From Phaffia rhodozyma (Eukaryota; Basidiomycota; Tremellomycetes; Cystofilobasidiales; Mrakiaceae): a stretch of DNA of 64,000 bases. The DNA is taken from contig JACGZH010000001.1 of NCBI GenBank assembly GCA_014706385.1, positions 1,054,001 to 1,118,000 of the forward strand, given 5' to 3'. Of the stretch, positions 22,210 through 34,792 are shown piece by piece. Position numbers and translations under genes: made by a program. Positions within the stretch are counted from its first letter, which is position 1, and the number at the start of each line of letters is the position of its first letter. The notes below the pieces were generated by a model. It saw only the letters and a program-made list of their open reading frames with translations. It was not told where the DNA came from and ran no database searches.

Positions 22210-25200
22210 TCAGTTCTTATAAAACTCTGTTATTGGCGGTGATAAACATCATATGAATGGTTAGCGTATGCTCGATTAATCACATACCGTCACGATGAAT
22301 GAGGTATATACAACGTATCGTAAACAGAAGGGCAAGAACGGAGATGGATATCAAGAACATACTTTTATTCAACTGAGCAACCAGCAGGTTCACATTGTAT
22401 TCACCTAGGCCCAAGGCGATGCTCTTCTTCTGCTCTCGTTGTTTGTGCAGCAACTAATCACCATGTCGGAAATGAAAAATGGGACACATTTGTCAGGTTG
22501 AAACCGATTGGAAGATATGACTCATCAACTCCAAAGAACAAAATCTTACATCTTGCATCGTCACGGTTGATTTTCCGACGGTTGACTTCGGATGACCGGG
22601 TGGTGAAAATAAGATCTCAATATTGAAACTACCAGCCGTGTCAGACGAGAAAACTAGTTCCAGCCGATCATACTGAGTTGGCGAGAACTGATCGACTGAA
22701 AGGAGGAGACCTCGGCCGTACTAAAAAAATATCAAGAAGAGAGCGTAAGAATGAAAGAGAAGTAAGCGCGAAAAGAAGAAAGAAGTTCGTAGTCAAGGAG
22801 ATCGAGATGTAGCGACGTACGAGTACTTTGGCCTCATACACCCATGAACCATATCGAGGCATGAGCCCACTCTGTTGCAAGCTTCTTCGGTGCCAGTACT
22901 GTTTACCTAACGGGATGACAGAGCCTCGTTTGCTGACATAAGTCAAGAATCGAGTATGGCAAACAACCGTATCAAGAGAACATGTCAGCGCGAAAAGAAA
23001 GAAAACAAACATGTCAAGCTAAACTAACCTCTTTGACTGCAGGTTTGAAATACTCTGAGCATTGTGCGCGTTGTAAATCTCAATCTGTTCCTCCAGATCT
23101 TTCTTTCGAGTATCCAGCTTCTGAAAAATTTCTTCCATCGATTTCAACTCGTGGGTTCTCTGAATTTGTCTTCGATTCTTCGTTCGGATGTCGTAAGCGA
23201 TTGAATTAAGAATTGCCTGATAGCCATCGGCCCGGGTGATAATACCTTCTCCTTCGAGTTGCTGACAAACGCTTAGAGCCTGGAATTTGACTTCGTCGTA
23301 TGGAAGACTGATGTAGCGATATGAAACAAGATTTGTGAATCAGTGAAGACTATGGGAAACGAAAGATTAAGACTGCAAGAAGGTAAAGAGGGAAGAGTTG
23401 ACTTACTTCTTAATATCATTCAGGTTGTAACCCGGTTCCTCACCAGGGCGAGGAGGCAAGACATGCGCGTTTTGTTGAGAGATTTCATGCCACATGTCTA
23501 GATGTTCGTCCTCTACTGGTGCGATCAACGAAGCCAGGATGTCCTTGTCCGGCTGAATTCGGAGAACAGCCAGAATCAATCTCTTCGCTCTCGCCCATTC
23601 AGCTTTCAACTCGGCCTCCGGATCTAAAAGCATTGCGCTGTAATAATCGGCTTCTTTTGAGGCGCTTTGATCGGCAAACGTAGGAACCGGCCGAATCTCC
23701 AAACTCGACCGTCCTCGACTTTGAAGATTAGCAATGTTCTTAGCAAACAAACCGATGCTCTGATCGAGTTCTTCGGCTTCGATCTCAAGGGTCTGAGTTT
23801 CCCGGTAGGTTTCCGATACATTTATCTTCAAAGTCTTGAGTCGAGCCTCATCCTGAACTTCACTATCGTTGTCGTCCAAAAGATGCCCGAAATTCTTGAC
23901 AGTAGAGACCTTGACATTCTTTCCCAGCCGGATTCCAATGAAGCCTTCTCGAGGACCTTTTCCTCTCCAAATGGCCTGCAATCGGACAATGGCGGCTGTA
24001 TTTCGATAGAAGTGGGATAGTCGACCATAAAAATCTCGACGGACAATGGCTCCTCTCAACAAGCTCTGTAGCCGAACAGCAACTATATCTGCACCACGGA
24101 TGTGGTCCCTCCACCACTCATACTCTCCCTTCTGGTATGCCCTTCTGGCCATCGCTTGGAAGCTCACAAAGTTCGGCAAGACGAACTCAACTTCTTTCTT
24201 CTGCTCTCCTTTCCTAGCTCTAGAGAGGGCCGCTCGAAGAATGGATTGGGTACCGGTGGCCGATGAAACAGTGGAAACGTTGGCGAGAGCAGAAGCTAGC
24301 TGCTGATGGTTTCGACGGACAAGAAGAGCCTTCGCGTGCGACTGGAAGTTTGAGATCAAAGGAACAACTACAGTCAAATCTGCCTGAACGGCTTGAACCT
24401 GCTTTCGAGCCAACTTTGCACGAGCAACCGCGCTGAACCCGACCAGGCCCTGGCTTATACTGACGCTACTGAGAGCGTTCTTCTTGGCTATCTGGGTCTT
24501 TCGGATCAATGCTCCACGGGCATGAGCCACGAAACCAGCAATATCGATAGCGTCGAGGAGATCCATCTGGTCGTAGAATCGATTTCGAGCGAGAACACCC
24601 TTGGAGTGAGCAATGAAGGATGAGATATCTATCTGATTCAAAGAAGAAGCATTGGTCGCTCGTCGGGATCGAACGAGCGCCCCCTGAGCTCGAGCCACAA
24701 ATTGTCTGAGAATTTGACTCTGTTGTCGGACTGTCGATTTCGATTCGTGAAAGCCCTTTCGAGTTTGCACACCCACCAGATGGGCTTGAAGTAGTTTGAC
24801 TGAACTATCGCAAGCGGCGAACTGTTTACGGCATGCGTCGATCCTTTTTCTTGACAGAGCACCAGATGCAGACGCTTGAAACAGGGTAATGGTGGGAACG
24901 AGAGGCTCTAGTTGGGACCCTCGAGCAGACAAAGATTTTGCAAACCGCACACGAGCCAAAGATCCTCGGAGATGAGCTTGAAGAGTGGATGTGGATCGAG
25001 AGCAGGCATGGACGGTTGATAGAAAGTCATGATAGTCGAGTCGAGCGAGTCGTCCGATGGCATGAGCCTGAAGAGCTTCGATTGATGAAGAAGCTTCATC
25101 TAGGAGTCGATCTTGGACTGAAAATAGACGAGCAACGACCAAATGAGAGCTAAATATAGTAGATTGAAGAACAACATGTGCGAGTCGACTTACTTTCTTC

Positions 25201-27699
25201 TTCGGTTTCCTTTGGGGGCTCGACATTCATTTCTCGCGCCAAATCTTTTCCTATATTGGCAAAGTTCGGCATGGCTTGACCATTCAACCCCTTTGAGGCA
25301 TGCTGAAGTTGAGCCTCTGCAGGCCAACACATGAGACCAATATACATGGTGAGCAACATGATATTGAGGTAAGATCAGATATTGGAGGTAAGACTTGCCT
25401 GAGAAGTTCAGCTTTCCCTTCAAATTTCCGATCTTTTCCACTAAACCTCGATTGGCCAGAATGTGACTGTTTATGATTCAAGAGTTTAGAACATGTAAAT
25501 CTCAGAAGAAGAGGGATTGGCAGAAGGGGAAACAGGCAATAGTTGAGTAGACTGACCTGAGAGAATGGATACAGAAGATCACTTTTGGAAGGTTCTTTTT
25601 TTCGTACAAATCGATCGTCTCAAAAGTAAAACTCGTGGGGAGCCCAACCATAGGCGATTTTGCAAAATTAAGAAACATGATGATGTTGTCTGAATGTCTC
25701 CATTGAAGTCTAGGATGCTGTTTAAATCGAATCGAATCAAAAGTTAGTTCGACGTGAGCATACATTAGAATCATCACGTTCACCGTGCCGTAATAGACTA
25801 ACAACTCATGGTTGAAGAGACATACCTCAAAAATCGAGCCTTTGGCGCCCAGACATTCTGCCATACGAGCCAAGACGACACCATCCCTCAAATTGTCCTC
25901 GAACTCAACAATTCCGAATCCAAGATCCTTTTGTAAGACACCTTCAACCCACTGAAGAGCCTCTCCAACGCGCGTTAAATATTCCTCGGCGATGACCTCC
26001 TTCCGGGTTCGCTCAATCGTAGCGGTCGATATTCTCAAAGAGTAAGTCGAACCGCTGTTCAATAAGGAGGACGTTAGAGGGAGTCTCCGACGACCTTTCA
26101 TTCCTGTTAAACAAACGCCAACTGAGATTAGTGGCTGACACTTTCGATCTGCCAGGATACGAAAGGAGAAGAGCCGGACAAACCGATGACTTCGTCTCCT
26201 TCGCCTACACTCCGTATGCTTCCTACGTCCTTATCCGCCCACTGCGATCTCTTCGGGGTATCAACTTTAAGGGTATCTCTATTTCTGGGGACGGCTTCTT
26301 CAGTTTCGTTGCCTTGCTGGTCGTCCGATCCAAACGCATCTCCACTAGCAATTCTAGGCATATGTCGTCCTAACCTTGAGGCGGGTCCTCGTCTCGGACC
26401 AAGAGGCTCCCTGATAGAAGGTATTATAGGCGAGGCTGGAATGACAGGCTGTTCGATAGAAGGAGATTCCGGTCGAGAAGTAACAAAAGTCGAATGAAGA
26501 GATGTTTGGGAAGACGTTTTCGCCCGGGCGTATGAAGACCGCAGGACCGGCATGGTTGAATAAGAATTGGTCGTAGGGGGCAGGATGGAAGGCGACTCGA
26601 CGGAAGGCGAAGAGAGGCCAAAGGATGAGGACTGAAGGGGTGCGGATAAGTCCTGATGGAACGAATGTGGTCTGGTTCTTGCGCCCTTGGAGATAGATGT
26701 CGAACTGATGTTGGAGTTGGAGGTAGTCAAATCCGAAGTTTCAGTCGGATTTGAGGCAGACGCATCAAAACTATGCGCTCTGCTGGTTAAAGGAGAGGTA
26801 GCCGAAGCCGCCAGAGTCGGCGAGAAGAACCGGCTTTCAGAGTCTCCAGTAAGCTGTCTGGTCAGAACAGGAACCTTGTTTGAGCTAGCTATGGCGAAGG
26901 AAGACGGAGAGGGAGACATAGCAGACGCAGAAGGGTTCGAAGGTTGGAAAGTAAATGGTTGGGCTGAATTGGCCCTACGGTGTAATTTTCGAGTTGTATG
27001 AGCGGGACTGTTAGAGGTTGCTGTTGAAGGAATGTGCTGAGTCGAGGACGATAACGCAGGGGAACCGGATCGAATGTACTGAGGACTGTCCGGTCTAGCG
27101 CTATCGCTTCTTGAGGAAGAGGAAGTCGACTCGAATCTCGATCGATGATTATTCGATAGAGAGGAAGGACTTGGTGGGGTCGATACGATGAAGGAATCCG
27201 CTGGATGAGACTCGAGCGCCTGTTGTCGTGACGATAGAGAAGCGTTTGACTCGCTGTTCCCGGTTTGTTGAGAGCGTATGAAGCTAGGTTTCCTGCTGAG
27301 ACCAAGGCCGTGGAGGTTACCTTTCAACTGAGCGGCCTGTTGATCAAACTCTCTGGCCTCAGATGCAGCAGCCTTCTCTTGGTCTACCCAAAATCCTCTA
27401 GTGGCATCCATGCTCTTGCTCCCAGACCGGTGCATACTTCGTATACCTTCCCTCTCTGTGTTTCCTCCTATCGTGAAAGTGTTCAGCCTGACAGTTGATG
27501 GAGACAGAGGAACAGGTGAACCAAATCTGGCCGTTGAAGACAAATCAGTTTTCGTTGGCGATTGGGAGAAAAATGAATTTCGGAGGGATAAGCTGGAACC
27601 GGAACGAGAGGGAGACTTCGGGTCAAGGAGTCTAGCTTGGTATGCTGGTAGAGCGGAAGACGGTCGGGCAGAGTCGGATGAGCTCTGTTGATCGTCCAT
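22210..27699 (-). CDS. IQG1: IQGAP-family scaffold (Iqg1/Rng2) lacking the GAP-related domain
   Basis: Cytokinesis scaffold that links actin, calmodulin and the contractile ring. In order: a Ser-rich disordered N-terminus of about 520 residues (exon 27699 to ~26131); a calponin-homology domain (AEEYLTRVGEALQWVEGVL, LRDGVVLARMAECLGAK, HPRLQWRHSDNI, FETIDLYEKKNLPKVIFCIH, then HILANRGLVEKIGNLKGKLN); one long exon (25226-23403) with about 13 degenerate IQ-like repeats; a segment STVKNFGHLLDDNDSEVQDE; then directly AEWARAKRLILAVLRIQPD and the RasGAP C-terminal domain (GYQAILNSIAYDIRTKNRR through YGRGLLLSVDQF, ending NKKFYKN). In other IQGAPs a GAP-related domain of over 300 residues lies between the HLLDD segment and the RLILAVLRIQ segment. 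Here only about 100 residues separate them, in one exon without a stop. Start ATG 27699. Confidence 0.92.
23820..25120 (-). repeat. Array of about 13 degenerate IQ-like repeats within IQGAP
   Basis: Repeat units spaced roughly 30-40 residues share an LQAH-x-x-G-x-L-x-R core: LQAHAIGRLARLDY, LQAHLRGSLARVRF, FQASASGALSRKRI, LQAHLVGVQTRKGF, FVARAQGALVRSRR, FIAHSKGVLARNRF, FVAHARGALIRKTQ, FSAVARAKLARKQV, FQSHAKALLVRRNH, an SRARKG unit, FQAMARRAYQKGEY, LQSLLRGAIVRRDF and LQAIWRGKGPREGF. Only the last few look like near-canonical calmodulin-type IQ motifs. They probably form one long helix. Confidence 0.75.
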
Positions 27700-28318
27700 G
27701 ATGTCGATATATAAGGACTGCTAGAAGGGAAGGGTATCTGTTGGTAAACCAGGTATGATCGCAGAGGATGAACGATGATCCAAGGGTAACGAAGTTTGAA
27801 GTTAGTATTTGTTTGACGCTGAACCGATACTTGTGTCTGCTGAGAGGCCAAGACCGGAGGTCGTCGAGAGACTGTTCGGTCTAGGCCGGGAAAGAAGAAA
27901 TGGCAACAAAGAAAGAGGACAAAGAAAGAGAACGAGAGGTGAGGTTGAAAAATGAGGTTTGTCTGATGGAGTTCATCATAACAAACACGGAGGGAGCTTG
28001 CTTTGTTTTTCCTTCCTACGTTGCTGCGCTCTTGGTGCGCCTCAAACGCTCAGTGTTCACTTAACCTTCTTCCCTGAAGACTGTTCGTCCGTCAGTAGAC
28101 CTTACCAGTATCAGTATAGAGACCAAGACAGAGGGGCAGAGGCAGAGAGAATATCACATTGATTTTTTAAAAAGAGGCAAAACCAGCTACATAGTAGTAT
28201 TCTAAAACAGGACAGAGAGCGCTCCGCCAACTCTCCAAGCTAGAGAAGAGCCGCCTTTTCCGTTTGTTCCCCAGCATCCAAATCTTCTTGCTTCATTCAG
28301 ACAACAATTGGCCCCAAT
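27700..28318. other. IQGAP promoter and eIF2-alpha 3' region
   Basis: Spacer of 619 bases between two minus-strand genes. Purine-rich patches at 27885-27950 and 28115-28165. No gene seen. Confidence 0.5.
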
Positions 28319-29793
28319 TTACTCATCCTCCTCGCTATCTCCCTCATCTCCAGATACCTCGGTGTTCTCTCGCTCAACCTTAGCCATAAGAGCAGCCAAC
28401 TCCTGATCCTCAGCCTCGGAAACAGCTTTGGGCTGATCGTTAGTAGAAAGATGAAACAAAGCACAAATGGAAGAGTAGGGGTTTAGTCATGTAATCTTGA
28501 GTTTGAAAGAAATTAGATGTGTTACCAAAAGAAATAAAAACATACCTTCATCTTCACGCTCATCTCTCCGCCAGCCTCTGTAATCTTTTCGTCGATGACC
28601 TGCAATGCCTTCTCCATCAATTCAACTCCTCCACTCTTGTCAGTCGAGTTTGTGGTGACGACGTAGAGAGGAGGGGCAACCAGCCTGATCTTTATCGGTA
28701 TAGACTCTGTCGAGAGAGCCTCTCCGGCCTTAAGAGCGGCCTTGATGGCGTCAATACCTTCATAGGCGAAGCATTTAACCTCAATATCGGATCGGATCTT
28801 GACCGGTTTAGGTGTGAGTCGTCGAGCGATGTTCTCCCGAAGAGTCTCGAGGGTAGCAGCAGGGAGGTTGATTCCCTCGAAAACCTTTTCAGGCTCACTG
28901 TCAGAGACGACAACAGAAAGGTCCAGGCGTTAGCAATCTCACCGAGTCGCAAATAACTTGTGAAGACACTTTGACCGCAACGAAATGATGACTGATGGAT
29001 AGAAGGAAGGGGAATACACTTACGTGATGGAAAGCTTGAAAGCATCGTAGGTGTGTCCGAACTTGGAACCCAAAGGCCAGCCGCACTCGGCATACAACGT
29101 CTCGACTTCCATCTCGAGCTTTCCAGCAACGTGAGTAAGAACAGAGTTGACAAGTTTTCCCTTCTCGAACTTCTCCTCGCACTTTTCCACATCCTCAGCG
29201 GACACTCGTCGCTTGGACAAATCAATGTATCCTGATGATGGGGAAAAAAGTTGAAGATCAGAAAGTGAGAGAAAAAACCAGTCAGCTCTGAAGCACTCTT
29301 ATACACCTGGCATACAACTCGCAGCGACTCATGTAGTTTGAAAAGATGCAATATCATACATACCCTTCTCCTTATCCACTCTAAGAACGACAACAACTTC
29401 ATTTCGACCAACTCGGATAAGCTTCTGGATAGATCGGATACGTCTTCTGGAAAGCTCGGAGAGCAAGATCATTCCCTCAATACCGTCGTATTCGAGCTGA
29501 GATGGATTCAAGAAAAAGATTTATCAGCATATGTCTCCCTCTTTTTCAAGCACACTTGTGTATCGTTCAAGCACCTCCTCCCTCGCTCCATTATATGCTG
29601 TAACGATCTTTCAACACGGCCTTCTTCTTTATGCAGCTCTAGTCTTGATTGCCCAATGTACATGACTTGATCAACTCCAGATATAGAAGCGGTCACTTAC
29701 AAGCTTGACGTAAGCTCCCATCTCGGCGATCTGCTTAACCTGAACCATGACGAGGTCGTCCACCTCGGGGTACTTGTCGACGTAAAACCTCAT
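28319..29793 (-). CDS. SUI2: Translation initiation factor eIF2 subunit alpha
   Basis: Subunit of the eIF2 ternary complex that carries initiator tRNA and is the target of stress kinases such as Gcn2. ATG 29793 begins [19 protein letters not shown], then [19 protein letters not shown] and [19 protein letters not shown]. The Ser in SELSRRR is the regulatory phosphosite (Ser51 or 52 by family numbering). The S1 fold continues with [14 protein letters not shown], the helical domain with [20 protein letters not shown], and the alpha-beta domain with [19 protein letters not shown] and [18 protein letters not shown]. The C-terminus is acidic ([11 protein letters not shown]). About 305-310 residues, normal. 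About five introns. It is divergent from EXO1 across a 509-base spacer. Confidence 0.96.
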
Positions 29794-30302
29794 CTTTTCG
29801 AAAGCTCTTGACAGTGAGGTGAGTGAGGAGAATTACAAGATTAGAGGTATATGGTTAGTCATCCCGACCGTAAAGATTCACTCCTTTCCATCAAATGGCC
29901 ATCTCCTCGTCTTCATATCCAATGAAAAGAACTCACTCTAGAAAGAAAGTTCAAAAGGTTGAAAGGTGAGTGAGAGTGGTTGAAACGGTGGGGTTTGCCA
30001 GAAGATTTCGCTCACGAAGAGAACGAATCTGAATTTCAGTGAATTTCATATATTCGATTCGATTTTCATCAATTGTTACGTAATGTCGTGATATCGTGGT
30101 GTTAGATGAAAATCCCAGGGTTCGAATTTGTATGGATTTCCTCGCGGTTCACGTAATGGATGTAAGCCTACGCGTTGACGCGTCCAAGAGATTGATATTA
30201 AAGAAAGAAAGAAAGAAAGAAGGAAAGAGGACGATTGAGAACGTACAAGGTCTTGTTTCAGGTCCATCAGTCCTTGGTTGATAGAGTCAATAACACAATA
30301 CC
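29794..30302. other. Divergent promoter region, eIF2-alpha / EXO1
   Basis: Spacer of 509 bases. It holds a GAAA microsatellite at 30201-30229 and an overlapping inverted element near 30065-30110. No gene seen. Confidence 0.5.
30201..30229. repeat. GAAA microsatellite
   Basis: About five tandem GAAA units followed by two GGAAA-like variants, roughly 75-100 bases upstream of the EXO1 ATG; a purine tract in the promoter or 5' UTR. Confidence 0.7.
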
Positions 30303-33300
30303 ATGGGGATTCAAGGTCTCCTCCCTGTAAGTTCGGCTGGTTTGTTTGGATAGAAAACCTTGGTGCTGACCGGTGAAGATTGATCGCGTACATTTGTTCG
30401 ATCATCATTCGTTCAGTTGCTCAAAACCGCTCATACATGGAGAGACCTTTCAGACTACCATGGACAAACGTAAGCCCTTATTTCTTTAAATCTCGATCTC
30501 CAAGCTAGATGTAATGACCGTTTCATTCTCATCGACCTCTCTGGCGCCTTATCGAGATCAGTCTAGCTGTAGATGTTTGTCCCCTTCTCGACACACACAC
30601 GACTTTGACTGCTGAAAAGTATTCTGATCTTGAGTCTTATTGACTAATACATCAGGGATATGTCTGGCTGCACAAAGGAGCGTTCGGATGCGCTGAAGAC
30701 CTTGTGCTCGGCCGAAAGACCACAAAGTCAGTTCTCTGTCTATTCATCCAGATTTACTCCGTAATTACTGGACAGATATCATTGACGTCCACGCACTAAC
30801 GATCAACCGTCCTTTTCTTTGGGTTGGTTGTTCGACTTTACTGTTCATCTAGATTCGTCGATTATTGTATGCATAAAGTTCGACTCCTGAAGTATCATGG
30901 AATCAAACCGTACCTTGTATTTGACGGAGGATACCTACCAGCAAAGGCCGGAACCGAGGTTGAGAGAGAAAAGTAAGCTGCAGACTCAGGGATGATTATC
31001 AGGATCTTCCCCTTGGCCGAATTGTTTCTATCTTGTAGGATGTCACTAACAAAGAAGGAAGCTTTGGTCTTCGTGATATTCTACCAATAACATTAGACGT
31101 CGACGAGATAATTTAGAGAAGGCCAAATCTTTCCGAAGTCAGGGCCGATTGAAAGATGCCCGTGAAATGTTTACTAAATGTGTTGATGTGACCCCTGAGA
31201 TGGCTTTTCAGTTTATCAAAGTATGTTTAGTCCTTTTTTCTTTTCTCCAAACGATGTTGTGCTGTGTCCTTCCTTTACTTAAAAGCTTGCTGCCGTCTCC
31301 GTTCCTTTTGCCTCTGTCAACGTACATAGGCTCTTCAAGCGGAAGACGTTTCGTATATCGTTGCCCCTTATGAAGCAGATGCGCAGCTCGCCTACCTTGA
31401 GCTTCACGGATACGTTGATGGTATCATCACCGAGGATTCTGATCTACTCGTATTCGGATGCAGAAAGATCTTGTTCAAGTTGGATGGAGAGGGGAAATGC
31501 TGTGAAATCAGAAGGGAAACTCTTGGTTTCGAAGACGGATCTGGAGGAGCAGGGGGAGAATGGAGATTCGACGGTTGGGGTGATGGAGAATTCAGACACA
31601 TGGCCGTCAGTCGTATCATATCATTCTCTTATTTCTCTCACTCTTCTTGGCTTTTCGTAAGACAGAAACTCAACGGTAGGTCTGCTCACGAAATGACGTT
31701 CACAGATTCTCTCTGGATGTGACTACATCAATTCTATCCAAGGAATAGGCATCAAGACAGCCCATAAACTGCTGAGAAAATACAAGTCTGTGGAAAAGGT
31801 AAGCCTGACGAGCTTCGTTTCTTGGATCACGTTCATCACCGCGTAAATTCTCAAGTTCTTATTTCTCCTGGGAAAACTGTTTCGGAAAAAAAATCTCTAG
31901 GTTGTGCAACACTTGCGCTTGGAAGGAAAGACGATCCCTCCGGATTATCCGACATCATTCCGTCTAGCGGAACTCACGTTCCTCCATCAACGAGTGTTCG
32001 ATCCTGAAAGCCGATCACTCGTCCCTTTGAACCCGTTTCCTGAGGAAGGGTTTGGCGAAGAGGAAGACCGGTTCATCGGACCAGATATCCAGGATTTGGA
32101 GCTGGCGAGAGGCATCTCGAGAGGGGAATGGAACCCAGTGACAAAGAAACGAATCGTGGACCCCTGGCCAGATTTCAGTCCGACTGGACTCAAGACGTTT
32201 GTCAATGTGAGAACTGTTTATTTGTCTCTCATCTAGTTGTCAATTAAAGCCCCGGTTGAGAACAGGACGCTTATTTATTTTCACGATCTCTATACAGCGT
32301 CAACCAAAGATCAATGAGATGTTTAGTATGTCTGCCTAAACATGAGAACTACATGTCTTGTCTTCTTGCTAACTGACATGAACTTTCTTTCTCTCTGTCT
32401 TATTGATCCACTTTGTGCTAAAAACAATAGGTAAAGCCACTTCTTCCCTAAAGGTCGGCTCACCATCGATGATCCGACGAACAGTATCACTTCCTCAACA
32501 ACCCCACAAGCTCGCTTTCGGTCCAACACCGTTGAGTGGAAAGCGAACGTTATCCGAGCTTACCCCATCTTCGCGCGCAACTGGGCTGTCTGCTGTTGCG
32601 AAAGGAAAGATGCGGGCAGTCGAGATGACGGAGTTCATTGAACCCGTGGAAATTATAGAAGAGCAAAGCAAATTTTTCTTCAACGGTGGCAGCGGCGGTG
32701 ATAAGAGGAGGAAGAAGCCAGCGAATGAGGCAAGGAAGGAAGCAACAGTCGAGCTGAGCGAGCCTCCGTTGTCAGATCTGACAAGAGATAACGTTTCGTC
32801 CTCCTCTATCTCTAGACAAATCGCCGAGGACATCTACGAGGGAAGTTCATCGGTGTATTCACTTTCTCCAGGAGTGTCTTCCTCTAGAGCAGGCAGCCCA
32901 TCCCGTGTCAGCTCATACCTCTTGACGCCATCCAATGTCGAGTCCCACGGCGTTTCGTCGCCTACGCCATCGTCTCTTGAGGGAGCACAGGTATCATCTC
33001 TGGACGGTGGTTCCCCGGACGAAGGATACATCTCTAGTAGTCCCCCTCGGTTTCCATCCGATTTGCCGTCGTCTGCGAAGCCTCGATCAAAAACCACGCA
33101 GTCTCTGGTGGATGAATCGACGATCCAAGAGAAAGGCGGTGTTGATCTATGGGCGCACTGTGCGGATCCAGCTGAGGCAGATGGCCTGGGAGATGATAGG
33201 ACAGACGGAGGAACAAGATCAGAGAGTATCTGCAGCGGTATATCTGATGGAAGTGACATTGGAAGTGGGATCAGTGGAGGAGAGATAGAGGTAGATGAGG

Positions 33301-34234
33301 AGGAACACGGAACAGAGAAACGAATGGAGAGGATTGCCGTTGGCTGGAGGGAGAGGTTCAGCTTGAAAAGAGTTGGATTTGGAGATAGACGGAGCGCCTC
33401 GGAGAGTCCGGTAAGCGTTTCGACTCTGGACTGAGTTATCAGGGAGAACAATAATCAACTCAGGCTATCTCTTCTCTTTCTGATTTAGCCTTTCACTGCA
33501 AGGACTCCAACAATCTCCCGCCTCTCATTCCATACATCTAATGAAACGCCTAAGCCCACTCAGGCAGCTCAATTAGCGTCAGCGTCCGTGGGAACAGGCC
33601 GCGGTTTGGCGCGGCATGGTTCATCAAACGTTTACCAAACGCCAGTGCCGTCTGTCGACAGACCATCGATAAACGCTCGCTCAAAATCAAATGTTTCTAA
33701 ATCGACCCCACGTTCAGCAATCATTCCTCCACGTTTTGATCTTCCATCCGCATCCGTGACTACTACAGAGACGACCGTGATCGGAACACCTTTGGCGTCG
33801 CTCATAACCAGGCGGTCAGTCAGCGGAAACATAGCACTGCAGACAGAAATCGGGAAAGACATTCTTGTCGAGAGAATCTCGAGGAGACCGATCAAGAGGA
33901 AGAGCCTCGGCTTCCCTGGCGAGCAGGACGACGGAGGTGAAATCGAGGCTGGAACCGATGAGCATAGAGATAGAGACAGAGACGGGAGGTCGAAGCGGAG
34001 AGAATGGCTGCCAATGAGTAGCGATAGTAGCAGGAGCGGGAGTAGTAGGAGTGGAAGTGCAGATGGTGAGGAGAGTGATAGAATTGGGACTAGCGCCAGG
34101 AGCCGATTGAATGCGTTCAGGTGTGTTTCCTATCCTCTGTGCTTGTTTAATTGAGGGGCCAGAATCAGGCGTATCCTGATATTCATGTTTGTTGTTTTCT
34201 GAATGAACGGCTTAGATTTAAGCCTACGTCGTGA
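30303..34234 (+). CDS. EXO1: Exonuclease 1 (Rad2/XPG family 5'-3' DNA exonuclease)
   Basis: 5'-3' exonuclease and flap nuclease for mismatch repair and double-strand-break resection. The start is MGIQGLLP, with the invariant N-terminal Gly2 needed at the active site. Exons 2-4 give [39 protein letters not shown], so the first metal-binding Asp sits in a 13-nt exon. Further marks: [16 protein letters not shown] (second Asp), [15 protein letters not shown] and [13 protein letters not shown] (catalytic acids of the I region), [19 protein letters not shown] (helix-hairpin-helix) and [15 protein letters not shown], which is Exo1-specific rather than FEN1 or XPG. The C-terminal ~450 residues are Ser-rich and disordered, as usual for Exo1. 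The last intron joins NAFR to a short FKPTS end at 34234; that tail is the least certain part. Confidence 0.93.
30562..30574 (+). other. EXO1: 13-nt microexon carrying the EXO1 catalytic Asp
   Basis: The exon TCTAGCTGTAGAT is flanked by gagatcag and gtttgtcc. It completes [16 protein letters not shown] in phase, matching human EXO1 (VVAVDTYCWLHKG). Without it the family-invariant Asp would be lost and the frame would shift. Confidence 0.75.
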
Positions 34235-34495
34235 TTACCTACCAAGTGTTTTCAGACTCGAGCCCAACCGTCTCCCTATATACCCTTCTATCTACTTTTT
34301 CTTTTACTCTTCTTTGTTTCAATCAGGATCAAAGCCATATCTTGTCGGCCGGTCTGGCCTATTATATATCATCCTATCAGCATGAGTTTTGTCTCTTTCC
34401 TTGTTTTTCCAATCGTTGGCTGTGATTGTTTCAAGATATATGTGCATTCAGTCAACAACTGATAAAGTTTGTGCTCGAGTGATTCTTCACGTGAA

Positions 34496-34505
34496 AAACA
34501 TCCCG
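34496..34505. promoter_or_regulatory. CACGTG (E-box) palindrome upstream of the perilipin-like gene
   Basis: TTCACGTGAA, a 10-bp perfect palindrome about 550 bases before the ATG. CACGTG is the core bound by fungal bHLH factors of the Cbf1/Pho4/SREBP-like kinds. Function is inferred. Confidence 0.4.
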
Positions 34506-34734
34506 GATCAGATTTCAACTCCTCTCTTTGGACGCCACGCACGGTCCTTCCCCGTTCTCTCGGCATCTCATGGAAGGGCGCTCGCTCGGTACATTGCTCT
34601 CTCGATCCTTGAATAAGAGAGAACTCTTGGTTGGGGAAGAAAACACGAGCGATTGGGGAGTACAGGAAGAAAAGAGGCGAGCGAGAGCACACACGTACGG
34701 CGGCGCATGGACCCCTCAAGTGTCCAATCTCGTA

Positions 34735-34792
34735 GGCACAAGCACACAGGCACACAGACACACACATACACACAGGAACATGTATATATATC
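34735..34792. repeat. CA-rich / TA simple repeat tract
   Basis: Imperfect CACA units interrupted by G, ending in TATATATA. Non-coding tract in the perilipin-like promoter region. Confidence 0.6.

Noticed and set aside
30116..30126. GGGTTCGAATT, another T-loop-like sequence in the eIF2-alpha/EXO1 spacer
   Set aside because: I could not fold a D arm, anticodon arm and acceptor stem from the flanking bases.
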